From Membranipora membranacea (lineage: Eukaryota; Bryozoa; Gymnolaemata; Cheilostomatida; Membraniporidae), in contig OU612068.1 of NCBI GenBank assembly GCA_914767715.1, forward strand, positions 8,928,001 to 8,992,000: 64,000 nucleotides of DNA. Direction: 5' to 3'. The notes below the pieces were generated by a model. The model did not search any database and was not told the origin of the DNA. It saw only the letters and a list, made by a program, of their open reading frames with translations. Shown here piece after piece: positions 1 through 11,747 of this stretch. The translations under genes were made by a program, and so were the position numbers. Within the stretch, counting starts at the first letter, position 1; the number at the start of each line of letters is the position of its first letter.

Positions 1-3000
1 GCAAATATTAGTGAGAAAAACAATGTCCAAGGTTTGGAAAGTTTTCACAACAATCCAGAAGGCTGGAACATCCTTTCATCAGTGTTCCATCTGTGAAACA
101 ACTCTAACAAAAAGAAAAGACAGTGGAACAAGCCATCTTAAAAAACATATCGAAAGAAGACATTACGACAAATACAAAGAGCTCTTTGAGTCAGGGAAGC
201 AGAAGGACATCAGCAATGCCATCACCAACAGCTCAAAGGCATCATCATCAAGCCAGCCAACTCTAATGGAGTTTACCCGAACAAAGGAACCACTTAAAAG
301 GGACTCTCCAAAAGCTAAAGCCATCACCCAAGGTATTTTGGAGATGTTGGTGTTGGACCTGCAGCCAACAAGCTTCACAGAGGACAGTGGTTTCAGAGCT
401 CTTATGAAGACTACTGAAAGTAGATATGTAATTCCTTCTCGATCAACTTTCCGCAACACTTCTATACCAGATTTATACTCAGAAATTCTTTCAAAAGTTA
501 GAGGCGTGGTGGAAGACCATATGAAACAGCATGGTACTATATCGCTGACGACTGATGCCTGGACATCCCTAACAACAGGTAGCTTCATCACATATACCCT
601 GCACTTCATCAAGGAAGCTTTTACCATGGTGTGCTACAATATTGGAACATTCGAGTATAAAGAGAGCCACACTGCGGACAATCTAAAAAACCATGTTTAC
701 ACAGCTCTATACAAGGTGGGAATCTTAGAGCCACCACAGTCAGATGCCGATCCTGAGTCTGATGATGATACGGATACAGTAAAAGACAATGATGACCAGA
801 CTCATTCTGATGAACTCTCTGGTGAGTGACTGATGTGCAAGGGCCAATGCTCATGTTATCACATTAAACTTTATACGCTTTACAAACATCATCATTTTAC
901 CATAATCTTTATCGTAGTGCATAGCCAACTAGTGTCGCATAGGCTCCAGATTGGATCTTTGTCCAGTGGGGAATAAGATTCACTAATTTAACACATTTTT
1001 AATGAATTACAGGATGTCCATGGATGAGGACATGGACATTGATGATACTGAGCAGACGCCACAATCAGGTATAACAGATCAGGAGCTTGCAAACAGAAAC
1101 TGGACAATCTATGTGACTACCGACAATGCTTCTAACATCTCAAAAGCCGTTGAGGAGAGTCCGTTTGAGCATGTCACTGTAAACCTGAGCGTAAAGAAAG
1201 GCCTAGAGGTTGGAGCAGTTAAGAGTATGCTTAGCGATATCCGAGAGGTGGTAAAATACTTCACAAAGTTGTCAAAAGCCAAGTATGCTCTAGACCTAGA
1301 GGTAAGTTTCTGCTATGTTTAACTTATGTAGATATCCTGCATGCAATTAACTGTCTTGTGAACTTGTCTGTATGCCCGCACTTAACACCGTCTGCGCAGT
1401 CTATGAATGCTTTTGTCTAACATTAAGTCATCTTCAATTCAAACCAGCTAAGCTTAGCTCCTCTATATACCTAACCTAACTACTATCTTTATTGCAGCGT
1501 GCACAGACAAGAGCTAAAAAGCTTACACTGAATCCGATGTTAGATGTGCAAACAAGGTGGAATTCAACCTATGACATGCTGGTCCGGTATAGAGAGGCGT
1601 ATGAGGAAATACTTACTGCCTTGACAAAACTACAGGTACGTGTGTTTTTGTTGACTCGACTTATTCTATGACTAAAGCCAGCAGCCGAGGCTTCAAATGG
1701 TGTCTTGGAAATCAAATGAGGTACCGATGATTATGAATAAACAATGCTAATTATGCACTACCTTTGTGCATACTGAAAACTGTTGGTTTTATAGGCTATT
1801 TTTCAGACTTTTGCATAATATCCATGTTCTTTTAAAAAAAAAAGGACTGGAATTGTCATACACCGCAACAATGTGTAAACAACTTCAGTTTGCATCGTTT
1901 AAATGTACACCCATTTGCCATGATTTGATATTTTGTTGTTTTAGAACAAGGTTCTCTCCAAGTTATGGAGGCGAGTTGACCCTGAGGCAGTGGATGAGCT
2001 CATCAAAATACTCGGTCCCTTCAAACTGCCAACCACTATCATGAGCAGTGAGTCATCAAGCTCAATTTCACTGATTAGGCCACTGCAGCACCAGATGATG
2101 AGAAATCTCTGAAGTCCCACTCCTGAGATTAAACTCATGCCTGCCATCCATGAGCTAAAGGAGAGGATGCGCAATGATCTAGAGAAAAGGTATGTCAGGT
2201 CTTAAAATTTATATCTCAAGCCTAGTTCCATTTATTTTTAGTAGGAGTGCTTGACCAGATGACTTAATACAAATGTATTATTGTACCCAATTCACGTTAC
2301 ATAATTATCAGAAAGCATTGCATGTTTTCTTAATAGATATGTCAATGGAAAGGAGACTCTAGACATCTGCTCCTTACTAGACCCTAGAGTAAAGTCACTG
2401 GCCTATCTATCTGCCGAGGAAAGAACGATCATAAAGGATAGACTGACAGATAGTATTAGTACCACATCCTCACAGCTAGTCACCCAACTACCTGTTAATG
2501 ATGACGCTGACGCCCCGACCCAGCCAGTTGATACTGCTACAGGGCTAAAGGCTCTACTTTCTAGCTATGAGCCGGTCGGGCCAGTACAGCCTCGGTCAAG
2601 TGTAACGGCTACTATCTCATATGAGTTAGAGCGTTATATCATTGTGCCATCATGTGAGATGAACGATTGTCCTCTGCTCTGGTAGAAAAAAAATTCCCTT
2701 ACCTTCCCTCATATAGCTGAGCAGGCAAGGAAATTCCTGGCTATTCAAGGTACGTCAGTTGCGTCCGAGAGAGTATTCTCAGTAGCAGGGAATATTCTCG
2801 ACAAGAAGAGGTCAAGAATGGACCCAGAAAACTTAAATAAATTCATTTTCCTTAATAAAAATTATGCTCAGTTCAAATAGGGGAGATGAGCGAGTAAATT
2901 TCTAGCTTGAGTTGAGGACAATCCATTACTGCCGTGACCGTCTCATTTCATGTCTTACTTTCTTTGTAAATTTCAAAATGTCATCATTTCTTTGTAAATT

Positions 3001-3281
3001 GTAAGTTGTTATACTTTCTTTGTAAGTTTTGAAATAAATACTTTCTTTGTAAGTTTTAGAATAAAAAGAACACAATAAGAAATGTTCCTATTATTTCCTA
3101 ATCTGACTCTAACTGTACTTGAAGCAATGAATTTTCACGATGTACGGTAAGTTTAACCGCTGTGACTGGTAAATTTAGCGTTGTTACACGTATCCGGATC
3201 CGAATCCGATCCGGGGTTGAATTTTTGGACCGATCCGATATCCGATCCGAGGTTGCCTAACCCTGATCCGTTCCACCCCTA
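1..3281 (+). mobile_element. hAT (ZBED-type) DNA transposon, right end present, left end outside window
   Basis: The coding exons of a hAT transposase are followed by a terminal repeat. The last bases before position 3282 read, on the minus strand, TAGGGGTGGAACGGATC, which resembles the CAGGGGTGG-type termini of animal hAT elements. About 90 bp of subterminal GATCCG-rich sequence (3185-3270) precedes it. The left terminus is not in the window. The element is dead: its transposase has two in-frame stops. Confidence 0.85.
23..2880 (+). pseudogene. hAT-family transposase with N-terminal BED zinc finger, five exons, two nonsense codons
   Basis: Five exons can be joined by GT-AG introns: 23-826, 1014-1302, about 1499-1635, 1945-2190 and 2338-2880. 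The first ATG of the open frame is at 23. The N-terminus holds a BED finger (CSIC, then HLKKHIERRH). Exon 3 has LDVQTRWNSTYDML, a hallmark of hAT transposases. The last exon ends in the hAT dimerisation region (SVASERVFSVAGNILDKKR). In a working element this protein would bind the terminal repeats in the nucleus and cut and paste the DNA. Two lesions kill this copy. One is TGA at about 2110 in exon 4. The other is TAG at 2683-2685, where the family usually has a second tryptophan before the dimerisation region. The reading frame is otherwise well kept, so decay is recent. Family assignment is firm; exon edges are read from splice consensus only. Confidence 0.85.
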
Positions 3282-3559
3282 ATCATGATAGAATAGTAGA
3301 GAGGATATATATCGAAACCTCATTGTGGTGTCTTGCATAAGGCGGGATTAAAACAGCTGAAAATTATTTTTAGATGCTTGATATGCGCACTAGAAACAAT
3401 CTTGCATTTTGTCATCGAATGTTTTGGTGTTTTAGGCTTTGCATATTACTTTTCTGCAAGTCATACAACCTTTTTTTAGCTGAGAAACCTGGCTGTAGTG
3501 CGAGCCGATGCGAAACCTGGCGCTCTCTTATATGACTGTTTTAAAAGGAATCAAAATAT

Positions 3560-6500
3560 ATAATGCACACAAAAGCCAAGTTTTACAACAAAGCACAAGA
3601 ACAGATGGGAGCAGGGCGTCGGATATCACAGAAAAAATACGCTGCCTATAAACATACTGAACTACTCATTTCAGGTGAGTTATGAGCTGTTATGTATTCC
3701 AGTTATATGATAATTAGTAGAAACTTAATCTTGAAAATTATACAAACAGACAAGGGCATAGTTTGGGGGTAGGCAACGAGACTGATAGTTCTGTCTTGGA
3801 CCTGTTTTGATGTCCTTACAAACTTAGCTGTTATTATTGATGCTTACAGGGACAATTAGGTAGGTCTGAATAGTCCAAGCAAATACTGCAGACTGAACTT
3901 TATCTAACCACTTTGTTACTCTTTTGTTGTCCTGCAGTGATAATACTGAGGCGAATACTGTTTACCTATTGCTTGGCAACAAGATGTGATACTAGCCAAT
4001 CAAATGGTGCTGGGGTTTTCTCCCCTTGTAAGATCTGCTATTTGAGGTATAAGACAGCTGCAAATACATCGCTGATCATACCTATCAGTAATCACCAAAG
4101 CATGAATTTTATGCAAAATACAATCATTGCAATAATTTGCTAGACAAGCACAGTTAGCTAACCAGTGGTATTCTCTTGTAGGTTACATTAGAAGAGGACT
4201 TCTGAGAATAAATGGGCTGACGTTAAAAGAAAAAGAGGCAAGAAAAGGCAATAAAAAATGCAAGAAAGTCCTATTCTAAAAGAACTGCGACATTATCGAC
4301 TCAAAATTCCTAATAAAGATGGAAACTTCAATTTATGATAACCAGGATCACATCGGGTTCATGGAGAAGAGCCTGGAGGGAGAGGTATGACTGCGGTCTG
4401 CAGGTTGCAGAGCTCCAGTAGCACCAACTTGATCTGTGAACACTCATTAAAAAATATGCGAAGAAGAAAGACTCGCCAGAACCAGAAATAGAACAAGAAG
4501 CCCCAGTAGCTCAGGGTGTTGGAAATGAGATTTTTCAAAATCTTAAGCTGAGGCTATCTAACCCCTTCTGTCGGTGGACAGGCTGTGAGGAAGCTGAGTA
4601 TGCTTTTGTCACTGTACAAGGTCTGAACAGTCACATCTCTTGACCTTCAAGCTGATACGGCTCCAATCCTGAAGGAGTGTGTTTGCAGATGGGAGAGGTT
4701 CGGGAAGACTTATGTCAAGCACAAGCTGCTTTTCACACACATTCAGGATATACAAACAGGTGAGAAACCCATACACTTAACACCAAGACAATATTTAAGC
4801 TAAAATTCAATCAATTTCATCAAAGAGTTCGAGCTCCCTTCTTTTTGGCTCTCACCTCACTTGAATATTATTGGTCCTTATATTTACCTGCAGCTGTGAC
4901 TTGTGCCATCATTGTCTCTCTTTAATATGTGTCGGGATAATCTGCTGTAGGTACACTTTGATCATTACGTGTCAGTCCCAACACAAAAACACCAGCTGAG
5001 AAAGAGAATTTATTTATAAAGGCTGCACTCAGGATCAGTTCCATCCGATCTTGTGGCAAGACAGAGAAGGTGGAGTGTGGGAACAATCAAGTTTTGTGTT
5101 GCAGCCCTCAAGAGAGGTAAGTTGGTGGCACCTTTTGCGACTTTAACTGAATTGTTAAAGGAAGTGACGTCTAGGCTTGTATGAGTCTAAAAAAAATTGG
5201 GGAAAACATAATGCATCCATTGAAGCTTTCACTCTGGACAAACAGTGACGTAAGTAGTAAAACGCTCAGTGCACTCAACTTTTGTTTTCATGAAAAAAAG
5301 ATATTGCATAAAATAAATATTGTGTTAGGCCTATGTGTTTTAAATTTTTTTCAAATGAAGTATACTGTACTTTAATCAAGGTGAGCTTGATAAACTAAGG
5401 ACAGCTGGGATGTGTCTCCCCAGTTCTTCAACTGTGAGGAGATATAAAAGCAATGGGCACAGCACCAGTGGTTGGGACGATAAGATAATATAGGATCTCA
5501 GGGACACCATGACTTTGCTTAAACTTCCACCAAAGGCCAGATATGGTATCGTCTGTTTTGATGAGGTAAAGGTGAAAGAGGGAATAGTGTTCCTCACACA
5601 GGAGATTTAGTTGGTAAGTTGTCGATCTCTAACTGATGTGCTTCATATTGATATCCGTACCACATATAGCTAGCTAGCAGATATCACAGTCATTCAGATA
5701 TCACGCCTTGGTTGGTTGATGTTTCAGGTTTTTGTGAAGAGTCGAGTGAGCTTGGAACCCATGTTCTCCCGTTCTTCTGGACATGCGCTTATACGAACTT
5801 CAGTGATCCTCTCGCCTACTTCGTAACAACCAGTTACAGCGATATCCACAGGTACTTCTGGGCAGGTGTCCGTATGCTGATGCAGAATAACCTCTGCATC
5901 ATGGCTAACATCTTTGACGGTTCACCTCCCAACAGAAAATTTCAGGTAAGCATGATGCATTGATTGTTTTGACCGGAGAATTAATTCAAAATAAAATTGC
6001 ATGTAAAATTGTTTGTAGTATTTTATGATGTTTTAAACTGGGTCCTTTGGTGTGTGAAGCTCAAGATTATTATTTTGTACTCTTATCATGTAAGATATCA
6101 TCACCACTGGATCAGAGAGCCACCTGGCATTTAACATCGTGGCAGAGAAGACAGAGTTTATCACCATCATATCCGACCCCCTCACTTGCTCAAGAAGCTG
6201 AGGTACGTGACATGCACATTAGAATCTCGCACTTGAGTTTATTGATCAAAAGTTTGAGAAAACAGAGGGTTTAAGGAATAATTTCAACAAGGCCAGAAGA
6301 GAGTCTTACTTTAGATTTATAAATATTGTATTTATTTCACAGGAACGCTCTGATTAACAGGGGGACTGAGAAAACATCTACACGCCACATGATCAGGCTG
6401 AAGGCGAACGTCTGGTATGGTCTCATGTGGAAGGTATCAAAGATGCTCCAGGAAACATCGGGTGGAGCATGTCCAGGATACCCAACGATGCTGTGTACCT

Positions 6501-7458
6501 CAATAACTACACCAAAATGAGAATCCCACTCATTGAAAAGGTGAGTCTTTTTTTCTGCTCAAATAGGTGCCGACTGTCGAAGGATATATAATAGTAAAGA
6601 AAAACAAATTTAAAAAAATTTTAATCAAGCGAACATTTATCTTTGAATTTAGCAATGTATGAGCCAGCCTTGAATCCAATTATATACAAGAGGTTTGAAT
6701 ATTCATTTGAATTTTCAGGTCATCAATGAACAGGTTGCAAATGAGCAAGAGAAGGCTGGATACAAACAGACAGGTCTCTTTGTTAGAATGTGTGCACATC
6801 TGTGGGGTATTATGAATACCAGAATCGTGATGAAAAACGAAAAATCTCCCACAGTTCAAGAGGGTAAGCAGCTTTTCACCAACTCAAGAACACATGCAAT
6901 CTTTCTTCTTCACCGACAACAATAATGACCAGCACAAAATCTTTTTCTGCTAGCTCCTAAAAAACACTTTATTATTCACAGATCTAATAAATCAGGATAT
7001 TTTAACCTATTCTAACTTCCAAGTTGATAATTATCTCACCATTTAAAGTTGATATTCATTCGATTATAGAAACTCTACTTTACTACTTCACTGCCTGGGA
7101 TTATGACAGATTTGACCCGCACAGCCCTACAGTGCCAAGCCCATCTGATGTGCCACCTATAACAACGCTGAACGATCTGAAGACAACCTGCAGAGGATTT
7201 GCTGACCTGTGTGACAAAGCTATTGAGCTTGGTCATGGTCGAGTTAGCCAAGACGTGTTGGAGAACTGGTTCGGTCACCAGAGGCAGGCTTGTGGATCCA
7301 ACAGCAAGATGACAGGTGAGTGCTATAACATTGCAAAAATATTAGTCAACTGCTATTGAAATAGGCAGCTATATTATGCCAGGTGTGGTGTTCCATTTCA
7401 GAAATTCGAACAACCAAATTAGATAACCTGTGCTTCGGTTATGATGATCAATCAAGGT
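3560..7458 (+). pseudogene. P-element/THAP9-like transposase, multi-exon, decayed, with C2H2-like finger exon
   Basis: A string of exons on the plus strand matches the domain order of P-element/THAP9 transposases. The exon at 5398-5611 holds the first acidic motif (CFDEVKVKEGIVF). Exon 5729-5945 ends FDGSPPNRKFQ. Exon 6096-6202 reads FITIISDP then LLKKLR. Exon 6341-6538 ends NNYTKMRIPLIEK. Exon 6719-6868 reads WGIMNTRIVM. Exon 7072-7315 contains DVLENWFGHQRQACG, equivalent to the conserved PLE-FFG-R-GG motif, and 7402-7458 has FGYDDQSR. An upstream exon (4470-4751) has two finger-like segments, CRWTGC...LNSH and VKHKLLFTHIQ...TGEKP, of GLI/ZIC style. Stops at about 5490 and 5609, a one-base loss at about 6172 and a frameshift at about 6388 show it is dead. 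Exon edges are approximate, and whether the finger exon belongs to the transposase is inferred from strand and order. Confidence 0.75.
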
Positions 7459-7626
7459 ATCTGATAAAGTTTGACACTGTGCCTACATCACAAATTGAAA
7501 TGATTTATAAATATATATATGAGTAATGTATTTGATACCACCCATACTTCTACACACAGAACACACTTCTGTGGTTCACAAATAAATAGCAGTTTGTTTT
7601 GATAATGTTTCCAGGTACCTGATAAA

Positions 7627-8126
7627 TTAACCCATTGAGCCCTAAACCCGAAATTATTGGGTTGTCTGCCCTTGCCCCATGTCCTAAACCCTAGTATTTC
7701 GGGTTGACCAGGTAGTGGGAAAACTTTTATATTGTGAGAGTAGTTTTGTTTTGAGCTGACCAATCATAAGTGCTCTAGGTAAATCAAGGATGCTGGTTTC
7801 ATTTCTGATGTGTATGGCATCATTAGAACATGTTTTCATGTGTAGTTTAAGTGCTCAAACGGTGCAAGATGCTGGTAGAGGCATTTCATTATCAACGACT
7901 TGTCAGTTTTAGAATTGGTAATTGAATGTAAGAGAAGAAGTAAATGGATCATGATATAGAAGATATTCTTGGCATTCTAACTAGCTCTAACTGATGTCTG
8001 TAGCTATATTATTTAATTGTACAAGTGATTTTTAGTAAAGCCATATTTCGAAAACAAAAATACATGAAAATAGCCTAGGCTTAGCTTGTGGATTTTGGAA
8101 CAAAGGCTTAGGGCTTAATGGGTTAA
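7627..8126. mobile_element. piggyBac-like MITE, 500 bp with TTAA ends
   Basis: The block starts TTAACCCATTGAGCCCTAA (7627-7645) and ends with the inverted TTAGGGCTTAATGGGTTAA. Terminal CCC...GGG next to TTAA target duplications is the piggyBac superfamily signature. The roughly 460 bp between has no credible coding frame, so this is a non-autonomous copy. It lies just downstream of the P-like transposase remnant. Confidence 0.8.
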
Positions 8127-8990
8127 TGGTGAGGATGTTGATGTGGTGAGAAATGATGTATCATCATTATTTAAGCCTTAATGCATTTTTTAAATTATTT
8201 GCAAAGAAAACCAAATGTGGTCTTGCAGTTGATTAGGTATTATTTCAAAGTGAATTTTCCCTCAATAATGAACTAATTTTAAAAATAGGGAACTGAGCCC
8301 TCTTACAAAAAGAGAATGTAACTCTCCATACTCTCCTATATGGGCTGCTGTCAGAGAGATGTACCCTTCTGTGTGAACGCATGGCTTCCATTACCACCAT
8401 AAACAGACCATCATGAAGTTTATAAAGAAATAGAAAGGTATACATTTCACTACTACATGTAATTAGTTTCAACTAACTGTTTTGAAAAGAGATTTCAGAA
8501 TAATGGAATATATTTCTGGGAATATATCATGCCACCATCAATGTCTGAATGAAGTTGTTTTGTTTGCAATGTGATTCTGACACATTTTCTGTCTCCTTGG
8601 CGATTTTTGGAAAAATAGCAACAGAAAAACAATCGGAACAATTACAACAACATGTGGCGAAAGACAATGCACCAGCCTCAACAAGTCACCACATTCTATT
8701 ATGATAAAAGATTTTCCTTATTCATACTCTAATCCACAGATCATCATGTCTTGATAATCTGTTTTGTAGGTTACAATGTATCCGGCTGAAGGGACTAATT
8801 TTCTTTGTCCGAATAAACAGGAGTTCTGAGTTATAAAGTTTGAATTAACCAGCTTACATTACACGCTGACGACGGCTTCACCCAAATATGTTATGCAGTG
8901 AAACGCATGGCTGAGTTACCTCAAAATCACCTGTAGAGCTTGCAACATATGGTGAGTTGATTAATTTGACAAAACCAGCCAGGGAGGAGT
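8127..8990. other. Intergenic or intronic AT-rich stretch, no gene seen
   Basis: Nothing codes convincingly here on either strand. One short stretch at 8610-8700 could be a P-element tail exon remnant (glutamine- and serine-rich), but there is no motif to hold the call. Confidence 0.4.
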
Positions 8991-8999
8991 AAAAAAGGG

Positions 9000-9485
9000 T
9001 ACACCATAGACTTAATAATAAACTTGGACAGGAGCATTAGCATAGAGGCACTGAGGCATTTTATTGTGGGCAACGTAACGACATTGGAAGTGGTAGGAGC
9101 ATTGATGCTATCATTTATTTACTGTTCAAAATCCAGGTTTTTTGTCGATAACCCTATCAATTTTGATCGGATTTTGAGTTTTTGGAAATTACAATAGATG
9201 AAGCAGCTTGTCTTGAAAATTTTGAAACCTATTTTGGGCAAACATTTTTTTGAAGAAGAAATAGTATCGAGTTGATAACAAGATGCTGCTGATCGATTCA
9301 AATTCAAAATCTGATCAATATTGATCGAGTTATGAACAAAAAACCTGGATTATGGACAGTAAATCAATGATAGCATCATTTCTTCTACACCTTCCAATGA
9401 CGTCAGGTCGCCCCACAATTAAGTGCCTCACTACAGCTGTATATGGTGTCCTGTCTAAGGTTATTATCAAGTTTATGGGGTACAC
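9000..9485. repeat. Long foldback (inverted repeat), arms about 190 bp, short loop
   Basis: The left arm from 9000 (ACACCATAGACTTAATAATA) pairs with the right arm ending near 9485 (the complement of AAGGTTATTATCAAG...GGGG). Inner pairs include CCAGGTTTTTTGTCGATAA at 9133 with TTATGAACAAAAAACCTGG at 9330, and ATGCTATCATTTATT with its complement near 9375. The pairing is imperfect but nearly continuous toward the centre. The outer right arm matches the intron flank of the related Kolobok-like copy at 47.3 kb, so the left arm looks like an inverted duplicate of that flank. Confidence 0.75.
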
Positions 9486-9532
9486 AAAGCCATCTGTTTT
9501 TATATACCTTTTCTGTTGTAGAAACTGGGTAA

Positions 9533-10800
9533 ATTAAAAGACATATCCAATATTGCGACCAAAGCAAATGATGATCATGCATGCTCTGGAACCCCTATAC
9601 GGGATTAACAGCCAATCACACCAGTAGAGCCTGACCTTGTTGATGATGTGGACTGGAGACCAGACTTCACGGAAAGAGGTAATTGATGGTGAAAGACTGA
9701 TGACATAGCCTAAAATTATGTTGTTGTATGTGTTGAACTGGCACCTCTTACTAATTAGGAATCAATGCCCTCCTTTTTTATGCAATATTTGGCAAAAAGG
9801 ATAGGATAAATTAAGATATATCTTTCTTGAACATTTGTTTTGCAGACTGCTTGGAGTATCGGTATGGTATATTTGACATTGTCAAGCTGCAGAAACATAT
9901 ACGACTTGTATTTTTCAAAACCAACTACAGACAGCCTTATAGCGCCTGTGTCTCGGAAGGATCTATCATTTCAATATCAGTATGTTTATAGATGTGGAGA
10001 AGTTCTTGAGCTGGGTTCCTCAAACCAACTATCCAGTTGTTCGGACAATGTAAAATGTGACACATATCTTTCCCTTGACATTTGAATCGAAATCAAATGG
10101 AAGCAGGTAAATTGTAGGTTTATCATAATTATCATACATTTTTTCAGTTACCATTACAACAAAAATACGGAGCTGGTGAGACAAATACCCACTTTACTAA
10201 ATTCATCAAATCTCATCTCTGCCTGCACAACAGGTTAACACTGCGACTGTCCAGGGCTGTATGTATTCCGGAATTGGTGCACTGAAGCTCAACTCTGTCT
10301 TAGCCTCAATAGGCCTCCCAAGTATGAATTGGGTTTCCTTCGTGTTTCACATTTGATCCTATTTTATTTTATATAACTGCTGTCGTTGCAATTTCAGAAC
10401 AATAGTCCATGGTTCATTCCTTGTTCAGTCGGCCATCGCTTGGTTAAACACATCTATTTATATTTCACATTTATTTTCTAGTCTACACAGATCAAACCTT
10501 TTATGAAGTGGAAGAGGAAGAGGGGTGTGAAATAATTAAGTTTGCAATGGGGAATATTGCGCAATAGAGGGCGAAGGAACTTGAACTATCAAAAATAAAG
10601 AATGGGTTTGGTAAGATTGTGGTAACAGGAGATGGAGGTTAGGGAAAGCACAGTAGAGGACACTCTTATAACTCAAATACTGGTGAGCGCTCTGCAAAAA
10701 GGAAACAGGAAAGTCCTGACTGATCTGAAAATTGGGAAAGTATGCTATTCCGTCTCCCGAGTGATAAAGCTCACAAGAGAACAAGGTATTTTTTCTCAAC
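9533..10800 (+). pseudogene. Kolobok/Mutator-like transposase remnant, 3' exons (plus-strand copy)
   Basis: The exon at 9533-9680 starts after TTGTAG and reads KLGKLKDISNIATKANDDHA, later VEPDLVDDVDWRPDF; it has a TAA stop in the middle. A second exon (about 9846-10068) reads VSRKDLSFQYQYVYRCGEV and is cut by about 510 bp of foreign sequence. Its continuation (10580-10668) reads KNGFGKIVVTGDGG then a stop, then GKHSRGHSYNSNTG. The GDG-x-W/C-SRGHS motif is characteristic of a DDE transposase family seen in invertebrates and annotated as Kolobok- or Mutator-like. A better-kept paralog lies on the minus strand at 46.25-47.28 kb, which makes both calls stronger. The GDGDS exon of that paralog is missing here. 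The copy is inactive. Confidence 0.65.
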
Positions 10801-10829
10801 GAAATGGCGTCTTATAAACTTGAAACTGA

Positions 10830-11120
10830 GCATTTTCTTGTGAACAGCAACAAATTTGCAGTGAACTGCTTCTCAAACTTGATTGGACTGATGCTACATG
10901 TATGAAATCATCATTTTTGGTTTTAATTTAGTTAATCATGAATTATCAGACAGGGAAGTTAGTGTCTTTTAATGCTCATCCAGTTGCCTTCGTATTCAGA
11001 ATTTCCCAACTTTCGATCTGAGTGTGCTGTAAGTGAACCAGCATTGGGTGAATAAAGTTCACATTATTACTGTTATTTAGCTTTTTGAGCTCAAAATTCA
11101 TGCTTTGAGTGTCATTTTAA
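10830..11120 (+). repeat. Dispersed repeat R1 (AATAAAGTTCA...ATTATT family), copy 1
   Basis: This block is the reverse complement of sequence at 44390-44640 and 63510-63750. All copies share a core GTTAATCATGAATTATC near a GTTAGTGTCTTTTAATGCTC box and the AATAAAGTTCATATTATTA segment. The last resembles a polyadenylation-like 3' end. It forms the outer edge of segmental copy A. No protein is supported. Confidence 0.6.
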
Positions 11121-11286
11121 CTTTAGTAGCTAAAAAAGCTTGCCCGATAAATACAAAGTGTATGAAAATAATAATGACCAATCAATTATAGTATTCAGCA
11201 TTTCCTAACTATCTATGAGAGTCCTGTAAACCAACACTGGTTGGAGACTAGAGTTATATTCAGTGTTTTATGATCATGATGTTGCC

Positions 11287-11747
11287 TAGAATAAGTTTGC
11301 TCCCACTCTGGTGGCAGAGGGATATTGCAAATGTTTGGTATCTAATTCTAAGTCGTCATTGCGGATAGGGTTACCCCTCTAGAGTACAGATACAGGGACC
11401 CATAGTACAAAAGCTGCACCCTATACCTTTGCCCGCCGGAAGTCCGGCTACTCTTTTTATCGAAGCGGCGGAGGGTGATCTTTTTACTGCATGTTGGGTG
11501 TGCAAACACACAGTGGACTTTCGGTATTGTGAGTCCCGTTTCGTAAGGCCCTGGCTTGGATGAATGGCGTGCCAGTACCAAATCAGAAATGACTGCCGGC
11601 GCCGGGAATTAAACCTCAACCTCACTGATCACAAGTCTGCACCCTTAACTATCAGACCACTCCTGACTCCTGAGTGGTATAAAGGCGCCGCTATACCAAA
11701 CATTGGCAATATCTCTCCACCACCGCAGAGGGAACAAACTTGTTCTA
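11287..11747 (-). mobile_element. TIR element of 461 bp with an internal tRNA-derived SINE head
   Basis: The outer ends are inverted repeats: TAGAATAAGTTTG at 11287 and CAAACTTGTTCTA ending at 11747. Inner pairs continue (GGCAGAGGGATATTGCAAAT against ATTGGCAATATCTCTCCAC, and TTTGGTA against TACCAAA). The flanking TA on both sides fits a Tc1/mariner-type target duplication. On the minus strand at about 11665-11590 there is a tRNA-like pol III promoter: an A box (TGGTCTGATAGTTAAGGGTG) and a B box (GGTTTAATTCC) at tRNA-like spacing. So a SINE-like unit sits inside a MITE-like frame. Confidence 0.7.

Noticed and set aside
11348-11625. Overlapping minus-strand open frames in the 11.3-kb element
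   Set aside because: They lie inside the SINE-like unit of a TIR element; composition and context are non-coding.
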